Shown piece by piece: positions 8,257 to 15,867 of a stretch of 64,000 bases of DNA. The stretch's first letter is position 1. Every line of letters starts with the position of its first letter. Source of the DNA: JBGAHD01 sp044226395 (lineage in GTDB: Bacteria; Pseudomonadota; Gammaproteobacteria; Xanthomonadales; Ahniellaceae); the NCBI GenBank assembly GCA_044226395.1, contig JBGAHD010000003.1:186001-250000 (forward strand), read 5' to 3'. The translations under genes were made by a program, and so were the position numbers. The notes beneath the pieces were generated by a model, which saw only the letters and a program-made list of their open reading frames with translations, made no database searches and was not told the DNA's origin.

Positions 8257-9051
8257 ATGAAAACTTCGCGCTGGATCGCGTCGCTGTGCCTGCTGCTGTT
8301 CGCCCTCGCCACGGACGTCTCGGCGCAGGACGAGGTCGCCAAGTTGCGCCCGGTCGTGGTCTTGATCAACGCACTGCCGACCGAGATGTCGCTCGGCAAT
8401 CTCCCGATCACGCGCAAGACGCGCAAGACCCTCGTCGCCGATATGAGCGCCGAACTCTCGCGCCGCATTGAGCGCGAAGCGATCGCGCAGCTCGAGGCCG
8501 CGGGCTTCACCGTCGTGCGCGCGGGCTTCAGTGAGAAGCAGGCGAAGGCCTTCCGCCATCGACACTATCGCGACTGGCGTCGCCTCGAACTCACACCCGC
8601 GGCCGATCAGATGCTCTTGCTCATCGCCAGCCGCGAACGCGCGCAATGGGTCGCGGTGCTGGCCTCGTTCACCAAGAACATGCAGATCCACGCCTTCGGC
8701 GGCTATGACGGCTACGGCGTGATCAAGCGCCATCAGGCGCCGTCGCTCAAGCACGAGTATCTGTATTACAACCTCGACATCGATCTGGTGCATGTCTCCG
8801 ATTGGCAATTGCGCAATCGGCAGGCCAGTGACACTTGTCTGTTCGAACTGCCCGACGCCGCGCTCCAAGGGCGCGTGACCGAAGTCGGCCAGCGCATCAG
8901 CGATCTGCTCATCGTCAGCATCGCCACCCACCTCAAGGCCCAACTCGCCGGCGTGCTGACCTTGCCCTCGGACGCCCAGCGCTGCGCCACGCCGCCGGGC
9001 CTCGTCCGCCGCACGCCCTACTACCCGCGCGAGCATCCGGCCCCGTTCTGA
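8257..9051 (+). CDS. Exported hypothetical protein
   Basis: A 264-residue protein with a clear signal peptide (residues 1-23, MKTSRWIASLCLLLFALAT then VSAQ). ATG 8257 is chosen because the long upstream extension of the frame overlaps the deaminase antisense and has no signal sequence. The mature part starts with a VVVLINALP strand, then a long helix (SAELSRRIEREAIAQLEAAG) and alternating strands; a Cys pair lies at DTCLFEL and QRCATPP. No family is recognised. A periplasmic location is inferred. Confidence 0.7.
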   Translation: MKTSRWIASLCLLLFALATDVSAQDEVAKLRPVVVLINALPTEMSLGNLPITRKTRKTLVADMSAELSRRIEREAIAQLEAAGFTVVRAGFSEKQAKAFRHRHYRDWRRLELTPAADQMLLLIASRERAQWVAVLASFTKNMQIHAFGGYDGYGVIKRHQAPSLKHEYLYYNLDIDLVHVSDWQLRNRQASDTCLFELPDAALQGRVTEVGQRISDLLIVSIATHLKAQLAGVLTLPSDAQRCATPPGLVRRTPYYPREHPAPF

Positions 9052-9252
9052 GCGCGGGGTCGCCGGAAGGACCCCTTATCCCGAAAGTCATCCCTTTTGC
9101 TGGCGACCAGCGCCCCCAGATGCCGGATGGTGTGCGGATCGGGTCGCGAATTCCGTTGATAGAACGCCGGCTTAGGCGTTTCGTGCTCACTACGGGCGCG
9201 AAGATGACCTAAACTCGGGAACTGGGGCTGTAAGTGGCAAGGGGAGTGTCTC

Positions 9253-9948
9253 GTGGGCAGGTTCATGCGCGTGTTGGAGAAGGCGGGTCTGGTCGAGATC
9301 GACGAGTCTCGGGTCGAGGACACGCCGCCGCCCGAACCCCAGATGCTCGCGCCCGAACCGGTCGCCGAGCCCGAGCCGGTGGCCCCGGCCGCCGCGATTG
9401 ATCCTTCCGCGCCGGCCATGGGCGTGCAGGAACAGCGCGCCTTCGAAAGCATCTACGCCGAACTCGGCGTGCCCGCCTCGCCGTTCAGCGCGGAAAAGCT
9501 ACTGAAGATTCTCGACGGTCTGGGCGCGCTCGAACCCGTCGCGCGCAAGGCCGCCGTGCTCGCGCTCGATGCCGCCGATGACGCGTGGACCATCGACGAC
9601 GCCCTGCTCGACGCGCAACGCAAGACCAAGGCGCTCGGCGCCGCCAAGACCCAGCTCGAGGATCAGGCACGCGCGGCGCTCGCGCATGCCAAGGCCCAGG
9701 TCGAAGAACGCGAGCAGCGCCAGCAGGACGCGGTGACGCGCATCCGCCAGCAGATCGGTGAACTCGAAGCGCTGCTGCAACGCGAAGTCGCGCGCGCCAC
9801 CGAAGAAAAAGCCGCGCTCACCGAGGCCGCGCGCGCCGCCAAGGACGCTTGCCTGCGCGAAACCGCGCGGCTCGACGCCGAAGCCGCTCGCCTCAATCGC
9901 ATCGCCGACATCTTTGCCGCGGCCGCTCCGGCGGCGCCGCGTCAGTAA
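9253..9948 (+). CDS. Coiled-coil protein, first gene of the PspA/ABC operon
   Basis: A 231-residue protein starting at GTG 9253 with AAGGGGAG just upstream. After a short start comes a proline/glutamate-rich linker (about 20-55), a small helical domain (about 60-115, containing FSAEKLLKILDGLGALEP) and a long alanine/glutamate-rich coiled coil (about 120-225). There is no signal peptide or membrane segment, so it should be cytoplasmic. It is followed after 36 bases by the substrate-binding gene and begins the ten-gene series to 18973. The coiled coil may pair with the PspA-like protein in the same operon; that is inference. Confidence 0.7.
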   Translation: MGRFMRVLEKAGLVEIDESRVEDTPPPEPQMLAPEPVAEPEPVAPAAAIDPSAPAMGVQEQRAFESIYAELGVPASPFSAEKLLKILDGLGALEPVARKAAVLALDAADDAWTIDDALLDAQRKTKALGAAKTQLEDQARAALAHAKAQVEEREQRQQDAVTRIRQQIGELEALLQREVARATEEKAALTEAARAAKDACLRETARLDAEAARLNRIADIFAAAAPAAPRQ

Positions 9949-9984
9949 TACTCTCGCCGTCCCCGTTTCTGTCGAGGAAAGCAT

Positions 9985-11703
9985 ATGGCCAAGTTGACGC
10001 CGCTCGCCAAAGGTCTGGTCACCCTGATCGTGCTCGGAGGCACCGCCGCCGCGGCGTGGCATCTGGGTCTGAAGGACATGGTCCGCGACTTCCAGGCCAA
10101 GTCCACCGACGCTCCGAATTCGCAGCAGGCCAACACGCCACAGCCGCAGCAGAACGCGAACACGCCGTCGAGCAATGGCTCGACCCCGCCGAGCACGCCG
10201 GTGAACAACAACCGGGGTGGCGGCGTGCTGGGCTCGGCTGCCAATCCGTTGCGCGTGAGCATCGTGAGCTTTCACGGCTACGCGCCCGCGCTGGTGGCCA
10301 ATGGCAAATCGCTCACCACGCAAGCCGGGTCGATCTACGACAACCTGGGCGTCAACGTCGAGTTCGTGATCCAGGACGACATTCCCACGCTCGCGACCAT
10401 CTTCGAATCGAAGACCGCGCACTGCGCGTGGCGCACGTCGGATTTCTGGGCGCAGGAACAACCGAACCTGCGTAACGCCGGGCTCGACGCGCGCGCCGTG
10501 ATGGTGGTGGACAACACCCAAGGCGGCGACGCGATCATCGCGCGCGATCCCGCGATCCGCAGCGTCGAGGACTTGGCCGACCGCACGGTCGCGCTGCTGC
10601 AGTACACGCCGTCGGACGGCATGACCATTGACGCGATCGAGAACTCGTCGTTGTCGGCGCGCAAGAAGGCCTCGGTCAAGTACGTCTACATCAATGCCGA
10701 GGAAGGCACGGCCGGCGTGCGCGCCGCGCTGGAGTCGGGCAGCGTCGACGCCGCCGCGCTGTGGGATCCGGATCTGTCGCTGGCGCTGAAGAACGTGCAA
10801 GGCGCGCATGTGGTCTATTCGACCAAGACCGCGACCAATCTGATCTACGACGTCATCGTCTGCGACAAGCGCGTGCTCGATGACGCGGCCAACACCAATG
10901 CCGTGCAGAACTTCGTCGCCGGCTGGATGAGCGGCGTCGAGGCCGCGCGCAAGTCGCCCGATGAAGCGGTCGATGCGTTGGTGCGCACCGAGGAATTCTT
11001 CTCGCTGCTGGCCAAGAGCGAAGGCCGTCCCTTCGTCAAGGGTCTGTTCGCCAACCTGGTGTGGACGGGGCTGGAGGACAACGCGCGCATTCTCGGCATG
11101 GTCGGTGGCACCAACCACTACGAGCGCGTATATCGCCGCTTCGATGGCATTTATCGCGCCGCTGGTGCGCTGGCCAATCCGAACTCGCCGGTGATCAATC
11201 CGCAGGATTCGATCGACTATCGCTTCATCCGTACCTTGCTTGATCGCAGCCAGGCCGCGCAGCAGGCGGCGGCCAAGCCCGAGTTCACCTTCAGCGAAGC
11301 CGAGCGCAAGCAGGCCGTGACGCGCGAGGCCACGGTGACCAAGCCGGTGACCGTCAATTTCGCCACGGGCTCGGCCGAGCTGTCCAAGCGCGCGCAGAAG
11401 ACCATCGACGACGAGATGGTGCCTTTCATCGAGAACAACGGTTCGGCGTATTTCGAGGTGTCGGGCAATACCGATTCCACGGGCTCGCGCGAGACCAACA
11501 TGCGTCTGTCGCGCGCGCGCGCCCAGGCCGTGGTCGACTATCTGGTCAAGCAGTGGGAATTCGTGCCCGCGCGCTTCCAGGTCGTGGGCAATGGGCCTGA
11601 CCGGCCGCTGTGCAATGAAGCGTCGCCGGGCGCGGAAGGGCTCGATCTCGAAGCCTGCCGCGCGGCCAATCGCAGCACGCGCGTCGCCGTGCTCACCCGC
11701 TGA
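9985..11703 (+). CDS. Membrane-anchored ABC substrate-binding protein fused to OmpA-like domain
   Basis: A 572-residue fusion. Residues 7-27 form a membrane anchor; a Gln/Pro/Asn/Ser-rich linker runs to about 85; a TauA/SsuA/NMT1-type periplasmic binding fold follows (about 88-400, starting RVSIVSFHGYAPAL); and an OmpA C-terminal domain ends the protein (about 450-572). In the OmpA part VNFATGSAELS, NTDSTGS and NMRLSRARA carry the Asp and Arg that bind diaminopimelate in this family. The protein should sit in the inner membrane and grip peptidoglycan. Permease and ATPase genes follow directly. The ligand is unknown; sulfonate- or nitrate-like families are the nearest relatives by fold. Confidence 0.85.
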   Translation: MAKLTPLAKGLVTLIVLGGTAAAAWHLGLKDMVRDFQAKSTDAPNSQQANTPQPQQNANTPSSNGSTPPSTPVNNNRGGGVLGSAANPLRVSIVSFHGYAPALVANGKSLTTQAGSIYDNLGVNVEFVIQDDIPTLATIFESKTAHCAWRTSDFWAQEQPNLRNAGLDARAVMVVDNTQGGDAIIARDPAIRSVEDLADRTVALLQYTPSDGMTIDAIENSSLSARKKASVKYVYINAEEGTAGVRAALESGSVDAAALWDPDLSLALKNVQGAHVVYSTKTATNLIYDVIVCDKRVLDDAANTNAVQNFVAGWMSGVEAARKSPDEAVDALVRTEEFFSLLAKSEGRPFVKGLFANLVWTGLEDNARILGMVGGTNHYERVYRRFDGIYRAAGALANPNSPVINPQDSIDYRFIRTLLDRSQAAQQAAAKPEFTFSEAERKQAVTREATVTKPVTVNFATGSAELSKRAQKTIDDEMVPFIENNGSAYFEVSGNTDSTGSRETNMRLSRARAQAVVDYLVKQWEFVPARFQVVGNGPDRPLCNEASPGAEGLDLEACRAANRSTRVAVLTR

Positions 11704-11720
11704 TCGGTCGAACGATCACG

Positions 11721-12527
11721 ATGGGCGAGCATTTCTGGAACCCCTACGCGCCGCTGCCGGCCAGCCAGCAGCGCGCGTGGGGCATCGGGTCGGTGGCCAC
11801 GGTGCTGCTGCTGTGGGGCTTGGTCGCGGGCTTGGCCCTGGTCGGGCCGAACAAGCTGCCGGCGCCGTGGGACGTGGCCAAGGCCTTCGCGTATCTGGCG
11901 TGGGACGGCGAGAATCATCGCTCGCTGTTGTGGAACGCCACGCTGTGGTCGGTCGGTCGCGTGCTGGCGGGCGCGGTGATGATGTTGATCATCGGCCTGC
12001 CGATCGGCGTGATGATGGGCGCCTCGCCCAAGATCAACGCGGCGCTGTCGCCGCTGATCGATCCGTTTCGTTCCGCGCCCGTGGTCGCGTTGCTGCCGAT
12101 CATGGTGATGTGGTTCGGCATTGGCGAATGGATGAAGGTGATTTTTCTCTTCATCGGCGGCGTGGTGTATTTGATTCCGATGGTGCGTGACGCCATGCAG
12201 GCGGTGCCGCAGGCCTATTGGGTCGGCGCGCGCGATCTGGGCGCCACGCCGTGGGAAGCCGTGCGTCACTCCGTGCTGCCGATCGCGATGCCGCGCATCG
12301 CCGACGCGGTGATCGTGGCGGTGTCGGTGATGTGGACCTACATCACTGTCGCCGAATACGTGAACGCGCGCGAAGGCCTGGGTCAGCTGATCCAGAACGC
12401 GCGTCGCTTCTCGGCCATGGATCAAGTATTCGCCGGCATCATCGTCATCATCGCCTTCGCGCTGCTGAGTTATCAGCTGATGCGCTATCTCAAGGGAAGA
12501 CTCTATCCGTGGGAGACCAAGCTGTGA
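11721..12527 (+). CDS. ABC transporter permease (SsuC/TauC-like)
   Basis: A 268-residue binding-protein-dependent permease with about six membrane helices. The EAA-loop, where the ATPase docks, is visible as GARDLGATPWEAVRHSVLP around residues 170-190. It matches the SsuC/TauC/NrtB group by length and loop sequence. Its stop overlaps the GTG start of the ATPase gene by four bases, a translational coupling signature. It works with the OmpA-fused binding protein upstream. Confidence 0.9.
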   Translation: MGEHFWNPYAPLPASQQRAWGIGSVATVLLLWGLVAGLALVGPNKLPAPWDVAKAFAYLAWDGENHRSLLWNATLWSVGRVLAGAVMMLIIGLPIGVMMGASPKINAALSPLIDPFRSAPVVALLPIMVMWFGIGEWMKVIFLFIGGVVYLIPMVRDAMQAVPQAYWVGARDLGATPWEAVRHSVLPIAMPRIADAVIVAVSVMWTYITVAEYVNAREGLGQLIQNARRFSAMDQVFAGIIVIIAFALLSYQLMRYLKGRLYPWETKL

Positions 12528-13375
12528 GCGCCCAGCCCGCCGCCGATATCTCGGGCGTGAGCCTGGAACTGCGCGAGATCGTGCAGGAATACCCCGACAA
12601 GGAAGGCAAGGGCGTCGTGCGCGTGGTCGACAAGGTGTCGATCAAGATGGAGCGCCCCGGCATCGTGATGTTGCTGGGGCCTTCGGGCTGCGGTAAGTCG
12701 ACCTTGTTGCACATGATGGGCGGCGTGCGGCCGATCGGCGTGACCACGCCGACGTCGGGCGAGGTCTTCATCGACGGCAAGCCTTGCGTCACCGCGCACG
12801 AAGACGCGGTGATGGTGTTTCAGCGCTATGCGAATCGCCCCGACCTCAATGTTTACGAAAACGTCGCTTTTCCCTTTCGCCTGAAGATGTGGCGCGATCG
12901 CGTGCCCGAGGCGCAATGGCGCGAGCGCGTTAAGCAGACCATCGAAGCCGTGGGCCTGGCCAATCATCAGCGGCACATGCCGGCGCAGTTGTCCGGCGGC
13001 CAGAACCAGCGCGTGGCGCTGGCGCGCGCCCTGGCCCTGCGGCCGCGGATTCTGCTGATGGACGAACCCTTCGGCGCGCTCGACGCGCAGACGCGCACCG
13101 AGATGCAACAACTGCTGGTCAAGATTCATCAGCAGAACCCGTGCCTGGTGGTGTTCGTGACCCACGACGTGACCGAGGCCCTGGTGCTGGGCGATCGCGT
13201 GATCGTGCTGTCGACGCAGCCGGCGCGCGTGGCCGATGATTTTCAGATTCTCGAACCGCGTCCGCGCAGCGCGGCGTGGCAGCGTTCGACCGAGGCGGTG
13301 CAGATGGAATCGCGCATCCTCGATCTGCTGCACGCCAAGAGCGGCGGTCGCGGCGAACTGCGCGTGTCGTTCTGA
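12524..13375 (+). CDS. ABC transporter ATP-binding protein (SsuB/TauB-like)
   Basis: A 283-residue nucleotide-binding subunit with every expected motif: Walker A GPSGCGKST (about residues 48-56), Q-loop VFQ, signature LSGGQNQRVALARALA, Walker B ILLMDEPFGALDA and the switch His in VTHDVTEAL. The GTG start at 12524 overlaps the permease stop (GTGA). The Q-loop neighbourhood reads FQRYANRPDLNVYENV, unlike the usual F-P-W version of sulfonate importers, which hints at a distinct subfamily. The C-terminal extension (about 240-283) is short and charged. Confidence 0.9.
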   Translation: MSAQPAADISGVSLELREIVQEYPDKEGKGVVRVVDKVSIKMERPGIVMLLGPSGCGKSTLLHMMGGVRPIGVTTPTSGEVFIDGKPCVTAHEDAVMVFQRYANRPDLNVYENVAFPFRLKMWRDRVPEAQWRERVKQTIEAVGLANHQRHMPAQLSGGQNQRVALARALALRPRILLMDEPFGALDAQTRTEMQQLLVKIHQQNPCLVVFVTHDVTEALVLGDRVIVLSTQPARVADDFQILEPRPRSAAWQRSTEAVQMESRILDLLHAKSGGRGELRVSF

Positions 13376-13386
13376 GGCGATCGAAC

Positions 13387-14262
13387 GTGAGCGAGACTTC
13401 CGGCTGGCAGGACCAGAACGAACAGCCCTCCTACGTGTGGGAGATGCTGACCAGTCCGCTCAACATCAATCTGGGCTTGACCGCGCTCGCTACGAGCACG
13501 GTGTTGTCGATGCCCTATGGTTGGTCCGGCGCCTTGTTGCCGATGCTGTTGTTCGGCGCGGGCGAGATCATCGCCTCGCTGTTCATTCCCTCGTCGGCGA
13601 CGTTTCGCAACAAGGTCGACCGCGAGTTCGCGCGCAAGCGCCGCGAGGCCGCGGCCGAGCATTTGATTCAAGAGATCACCAAGCGCTGCAGCGCCAAGGA
13701 TTCGCGTTGGGCGACCTACGATCGTTTGCGGGAACGCGTGGGCTCGCTGCGCGAGATCGCCAAGAGCCGACGCACCGCGATCAGTGAGCGCGATCTGGAA
13801 CGGCTCGACGACGTGTGCGGTGATTTTCTCGGCCTATGGCTGGCGCAGCTGTCGATGGCCGAACGTCAGAAGGCCGTGAGCGAGCACGAGATCGAAAACC
13901 GCATCGCCGAAATCAGCAAGCGCATCGACAACGGCGCCGCCGACAGTCGCAGCCTGCAGAAGGCGCGCGGCGATCTGGAAGAACTGCTGTTGCGTCATCG
14001 TCGCCTGGCCAGTCGCAAGGCCGCGGTCGATGCCGCGCTGTTGTCGCTGCCCGACGCGCTCGAGGAGATCTACCACGCCGTCGTCTCCACGCCCGCCTCG
14101 GGCGAGAGCGGCGGCCGCCTGCAGGAAGCGATCGAGCGTCTGCGGCTGGAAGAAGAACTCGAAGACAATTTCGGCGCCGAGATCCGCGAGATCGCGCCCG
14201 AGGCCATGAAGCGTCCGGCCGTGCCGGTGCGTCCCGTGGCCATCACTGGAGGCAAGAAGTAG
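13387..14262 (+). CDS. Membrane hairpin plus coiled-coil protein of the PspA/ABC operon
   Basis: A 291-residue protein from GTG 13387. Two adjacent hydrophobic segments (about residues 25-40 and 45-65, INLGLTALATSTVLS and GALLPMLLFGAGEIIASLF) form a membrane hairpin; the remaining 220 residues are charged helices with coiled-coil character (KRREAAAEHLIQEITKRC, EHEIENRIAEISKRI, RLRLEEELEDNFG). It is probably an inner-membrane scaffold with a cytoplasmic stalk. The start is 11 bases after the ATPase gene and the next ATG follows the stop directly. No named family recognised. Confidence 0.7.
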   Translation: MSETSGWQDQNEQPSYVWEMLTSPLNINLGLTALATSTVLSMPYGWSGALLPMLLFGAGEIIASLFIPSSATFRNKVDREFARKRREAAAEHLIQEITKRCSAKDSRWATYDRLRERVGSLREIAKSRRTAISERDLERLDDVCGDFLGLWLAQLSMAERQKAVSEHEIENRIAEISKRIDNGAADSRSLQKARGDLEELLLRHRRLASRKAAVDAALLSLPDALEEIYHAVVSTPASGESGGRLQEAIERLRLEEELEDNFGAEIREIAPEAMKRPAVPVRPVAITGGKK

Positions 14263-15120
14263 ATGACCGACGTCACCATCGATGAACTGAAGGGCCTGTG
14301 CGATTTTGGCGCGCAGGAAAAACTCGTACGCGACAGCCTGGCCACCGCGCTCGCGCAACCGCTGGCGCGCGTGCGCTTCATGGGCCGCTATACGAGTTGG
14401 AATGGCTTCTTCGGCTCGGGCGTGGCGGCACTGGCCGGCAAGATCGGTCGGTCGCGCGGCTTGTTCCTCGATCCCGAGTGGGCCATTCGCGCCCTGGCCG
14501 ATCGCAGCGTGTACGTGGCGAGCTACTTTTTCGACGCGGCGCGCGATGAATTCGACGATCGCGACACCGTGCATCGTGACACGCATCGTTGTCTGGCGCA
14601 GGCCACGCTCAAGGGCATGATCGACATCGAGGCGGCCGCCGGCATCGCCGAGCTGGCTAGCCCCGAGCGCGTCGACGCGCTGCTGGCCGATCCCGATTGG
14701 CTGACCGCGCTCAATGCGCGCGTCGCCAAGGGCTATGGCGCGGCGAGCGCCGACACGCTGGACGAAATCTTCACCAGCATCGGCTATCACCTGGGTTCGG
14801 AACTGTTGGCCGACAGCGAGTTCTCGATCATCGATTCGACGCTACGCGAACAGGCGCCGGAACTGGTGCAGGCGCTGCTGAAAAAGCGCGTGAACATCGC
14901 GGGCCAAGATCACGTGGCCTATCACTGGGTCTCGATTCATTCCGGTCACGGCGGTGGCGCCGAGGCCGATCATTTCGACTGGGCCACGCAAGGCGCGCGA
15001 CTCGCCTTCCGCTTCGTGCCGACGGCGCGGCACGCGGCCTTGCGTGATGCCTTGCATCGCGGGTTCGTCGCTTTCGCGGCGGATCATCGCGAGTTCTTCC
15101 AGCGCGTCAACGCGCCCTGA
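14263..15120 (+). CDS. Helical protein of unknown function, possible haem-oxygenase-like fold
   Basis: A 285-residue soluble, mostly helical protein that starts at the base after the previous stop. Histidine and acidic residues cluster in ARDEFDDRDTVHRDTHR (about residues 94-110) and in AYHWVSIHSGHGGG followed by EADHFDWA (about 226-248). Such clusters could bind iron or another metal, as in PqqC/TenA-like or diiron haem-oxygenase-fold proteins; this is a guess from residue pattern only. Its conserved place between the coiled-coil membrane protein and PspA suggests a role in the same machine. Confidence 0.6.
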   Translation: MTDVTIDELKGLCDFGAQEKLVRDSLATALAQPLARVRFMGRYTSWNGFFGSGVAALAGKIGRSRGLFLDPEWAIRALADRSVYVASYFFDAARDEFDDRDTVHRDTHRCLAQATLKGMIDIEAAAGIAELASPERVDALLADPDWLTALNARVAKGYGAASADTLDEIFTSIGYHLGSELLADSEFSIIDSTLREQAPELVQALLKKRVNIAGQDHVAYHWVSIHSGHGGGAEADHFDWATQGARLAFRFVPTARHAALRDALHRGFVAFAADHREFFQRVNAP

Positions 15121-15156
15121 TGTCCTTCCTTTCTTCGCGCCCGACGGAGTTCACAC

Positions 15157-15858
15157 ATGGCTAGCATCAATTTCTTCTCGCGACTGGGCAATCTCTGGCG
15201 CGGCTTCATTTCGCTGTGGATCGCCGACGTGGAAAAAAATCATCCCGAGATCGCCTACGAAAACGCGATCAACACGATGATCACCAAGTACACCAAGTTG
15301 AAGACCGCCACGGCCGCGATCATCCGTCGCCGCGAGGAGATCGACAGCCGCGTGGCCAACGAGCGCAAGGCGCTCGAGCAGGTCTCGCGCGATCTCGAAG
15401 CGGCGCTCGCGACCAACCAAGATGACCTGGCCCTGGTGCTGCTGCAAAAGAAGAGCGCGGTCGAAGCCGAGCTCGCCAATCTCGGCAGCGACGCCGAGCA
15501 GTCCAAGGCCGATGCCGAAGACGCCAAGAACGCGCTGCTCGCGGTCAAGAGCGAGATCCAGAAGCTCAAGGACGAACGCGATCGCATGCTGGCCAAGATG
15601 CAGAGCGCGCAGGCGCGCATCCAGATCAACTCGCAGCTGGAAGGCCTCAGTGTCGATGCCGAAGTGCAGGCGCTCGACAAGGTTCGCGATCACATCAAGA
15701 CCACGATCGCCGAGGCCAATCTGGGCAAGGAACTGCGCGATTCCGATCTCGACACGCGCCTGAACAAGCTGCGTCAGGAAAGCGGCAGCGCCACCGCGCG
15801 CGCGCAGCTCGACGAGCTCAAGCGTCAGCGCGCCGCGCAAGCCGCGAAGCAGATGTAA
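15157..15858 (+). CDS. PspA/IM30-family membrane-remodelling protein
   Basis: A 233-residue protein of the PspA/Vipp1 type: an N-terminal amphipathic stretch (residues 3-25, INFFSRLGNLWRGFISLW) followed by long coiled-coil helices with KLKTATAAIIRRREEID, a QDDLALVLLQKK turn region and an Ala/Lys/Glu-rich stalk. PspA-type proteins are ESCRT-III relatives that polymerise on damaged inner membrane. No pspF, pspB or pspC is present here, so this is not the classical psp operon; it stands among ABC, AAA+, TerB and M50 genes. Confidence 0.85.
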   Translation: MASINFFSRLGNLWRGFISLWIADVEKNHPEIAYENAINTMITKYTKLKTATAAIIRRREEIDSRVANERKALEQVSRDLEAALATNQDDLALVLLQKKSAVEAELANLGSDAEQSKADAEDAKNALLAVKSEIQKLKDERDRMLAKMQSAQARIQINSQLEGLSVDAEVQALDKVRDHIKTTIAEANLGKELRDSDLDTRLNKLRQESGSATARAQLDELKRQRAAQAAKQM

Positions 15859-15867
15859 GGCACGATC

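Noticed and set aside
9056..9075. Terminator after the 8257-9051 gene
   Set aside because: GGGGTC and GACCCC can pair, but the stem is short, the loop is eight bases and no U tract follows.
15157..15858. Classical psp operon
   Set aside because: No pspF, pspB, pspC or sigma-54 promoter is visible; the neighbours are ABC, AAA+, TerB and M50 genes.
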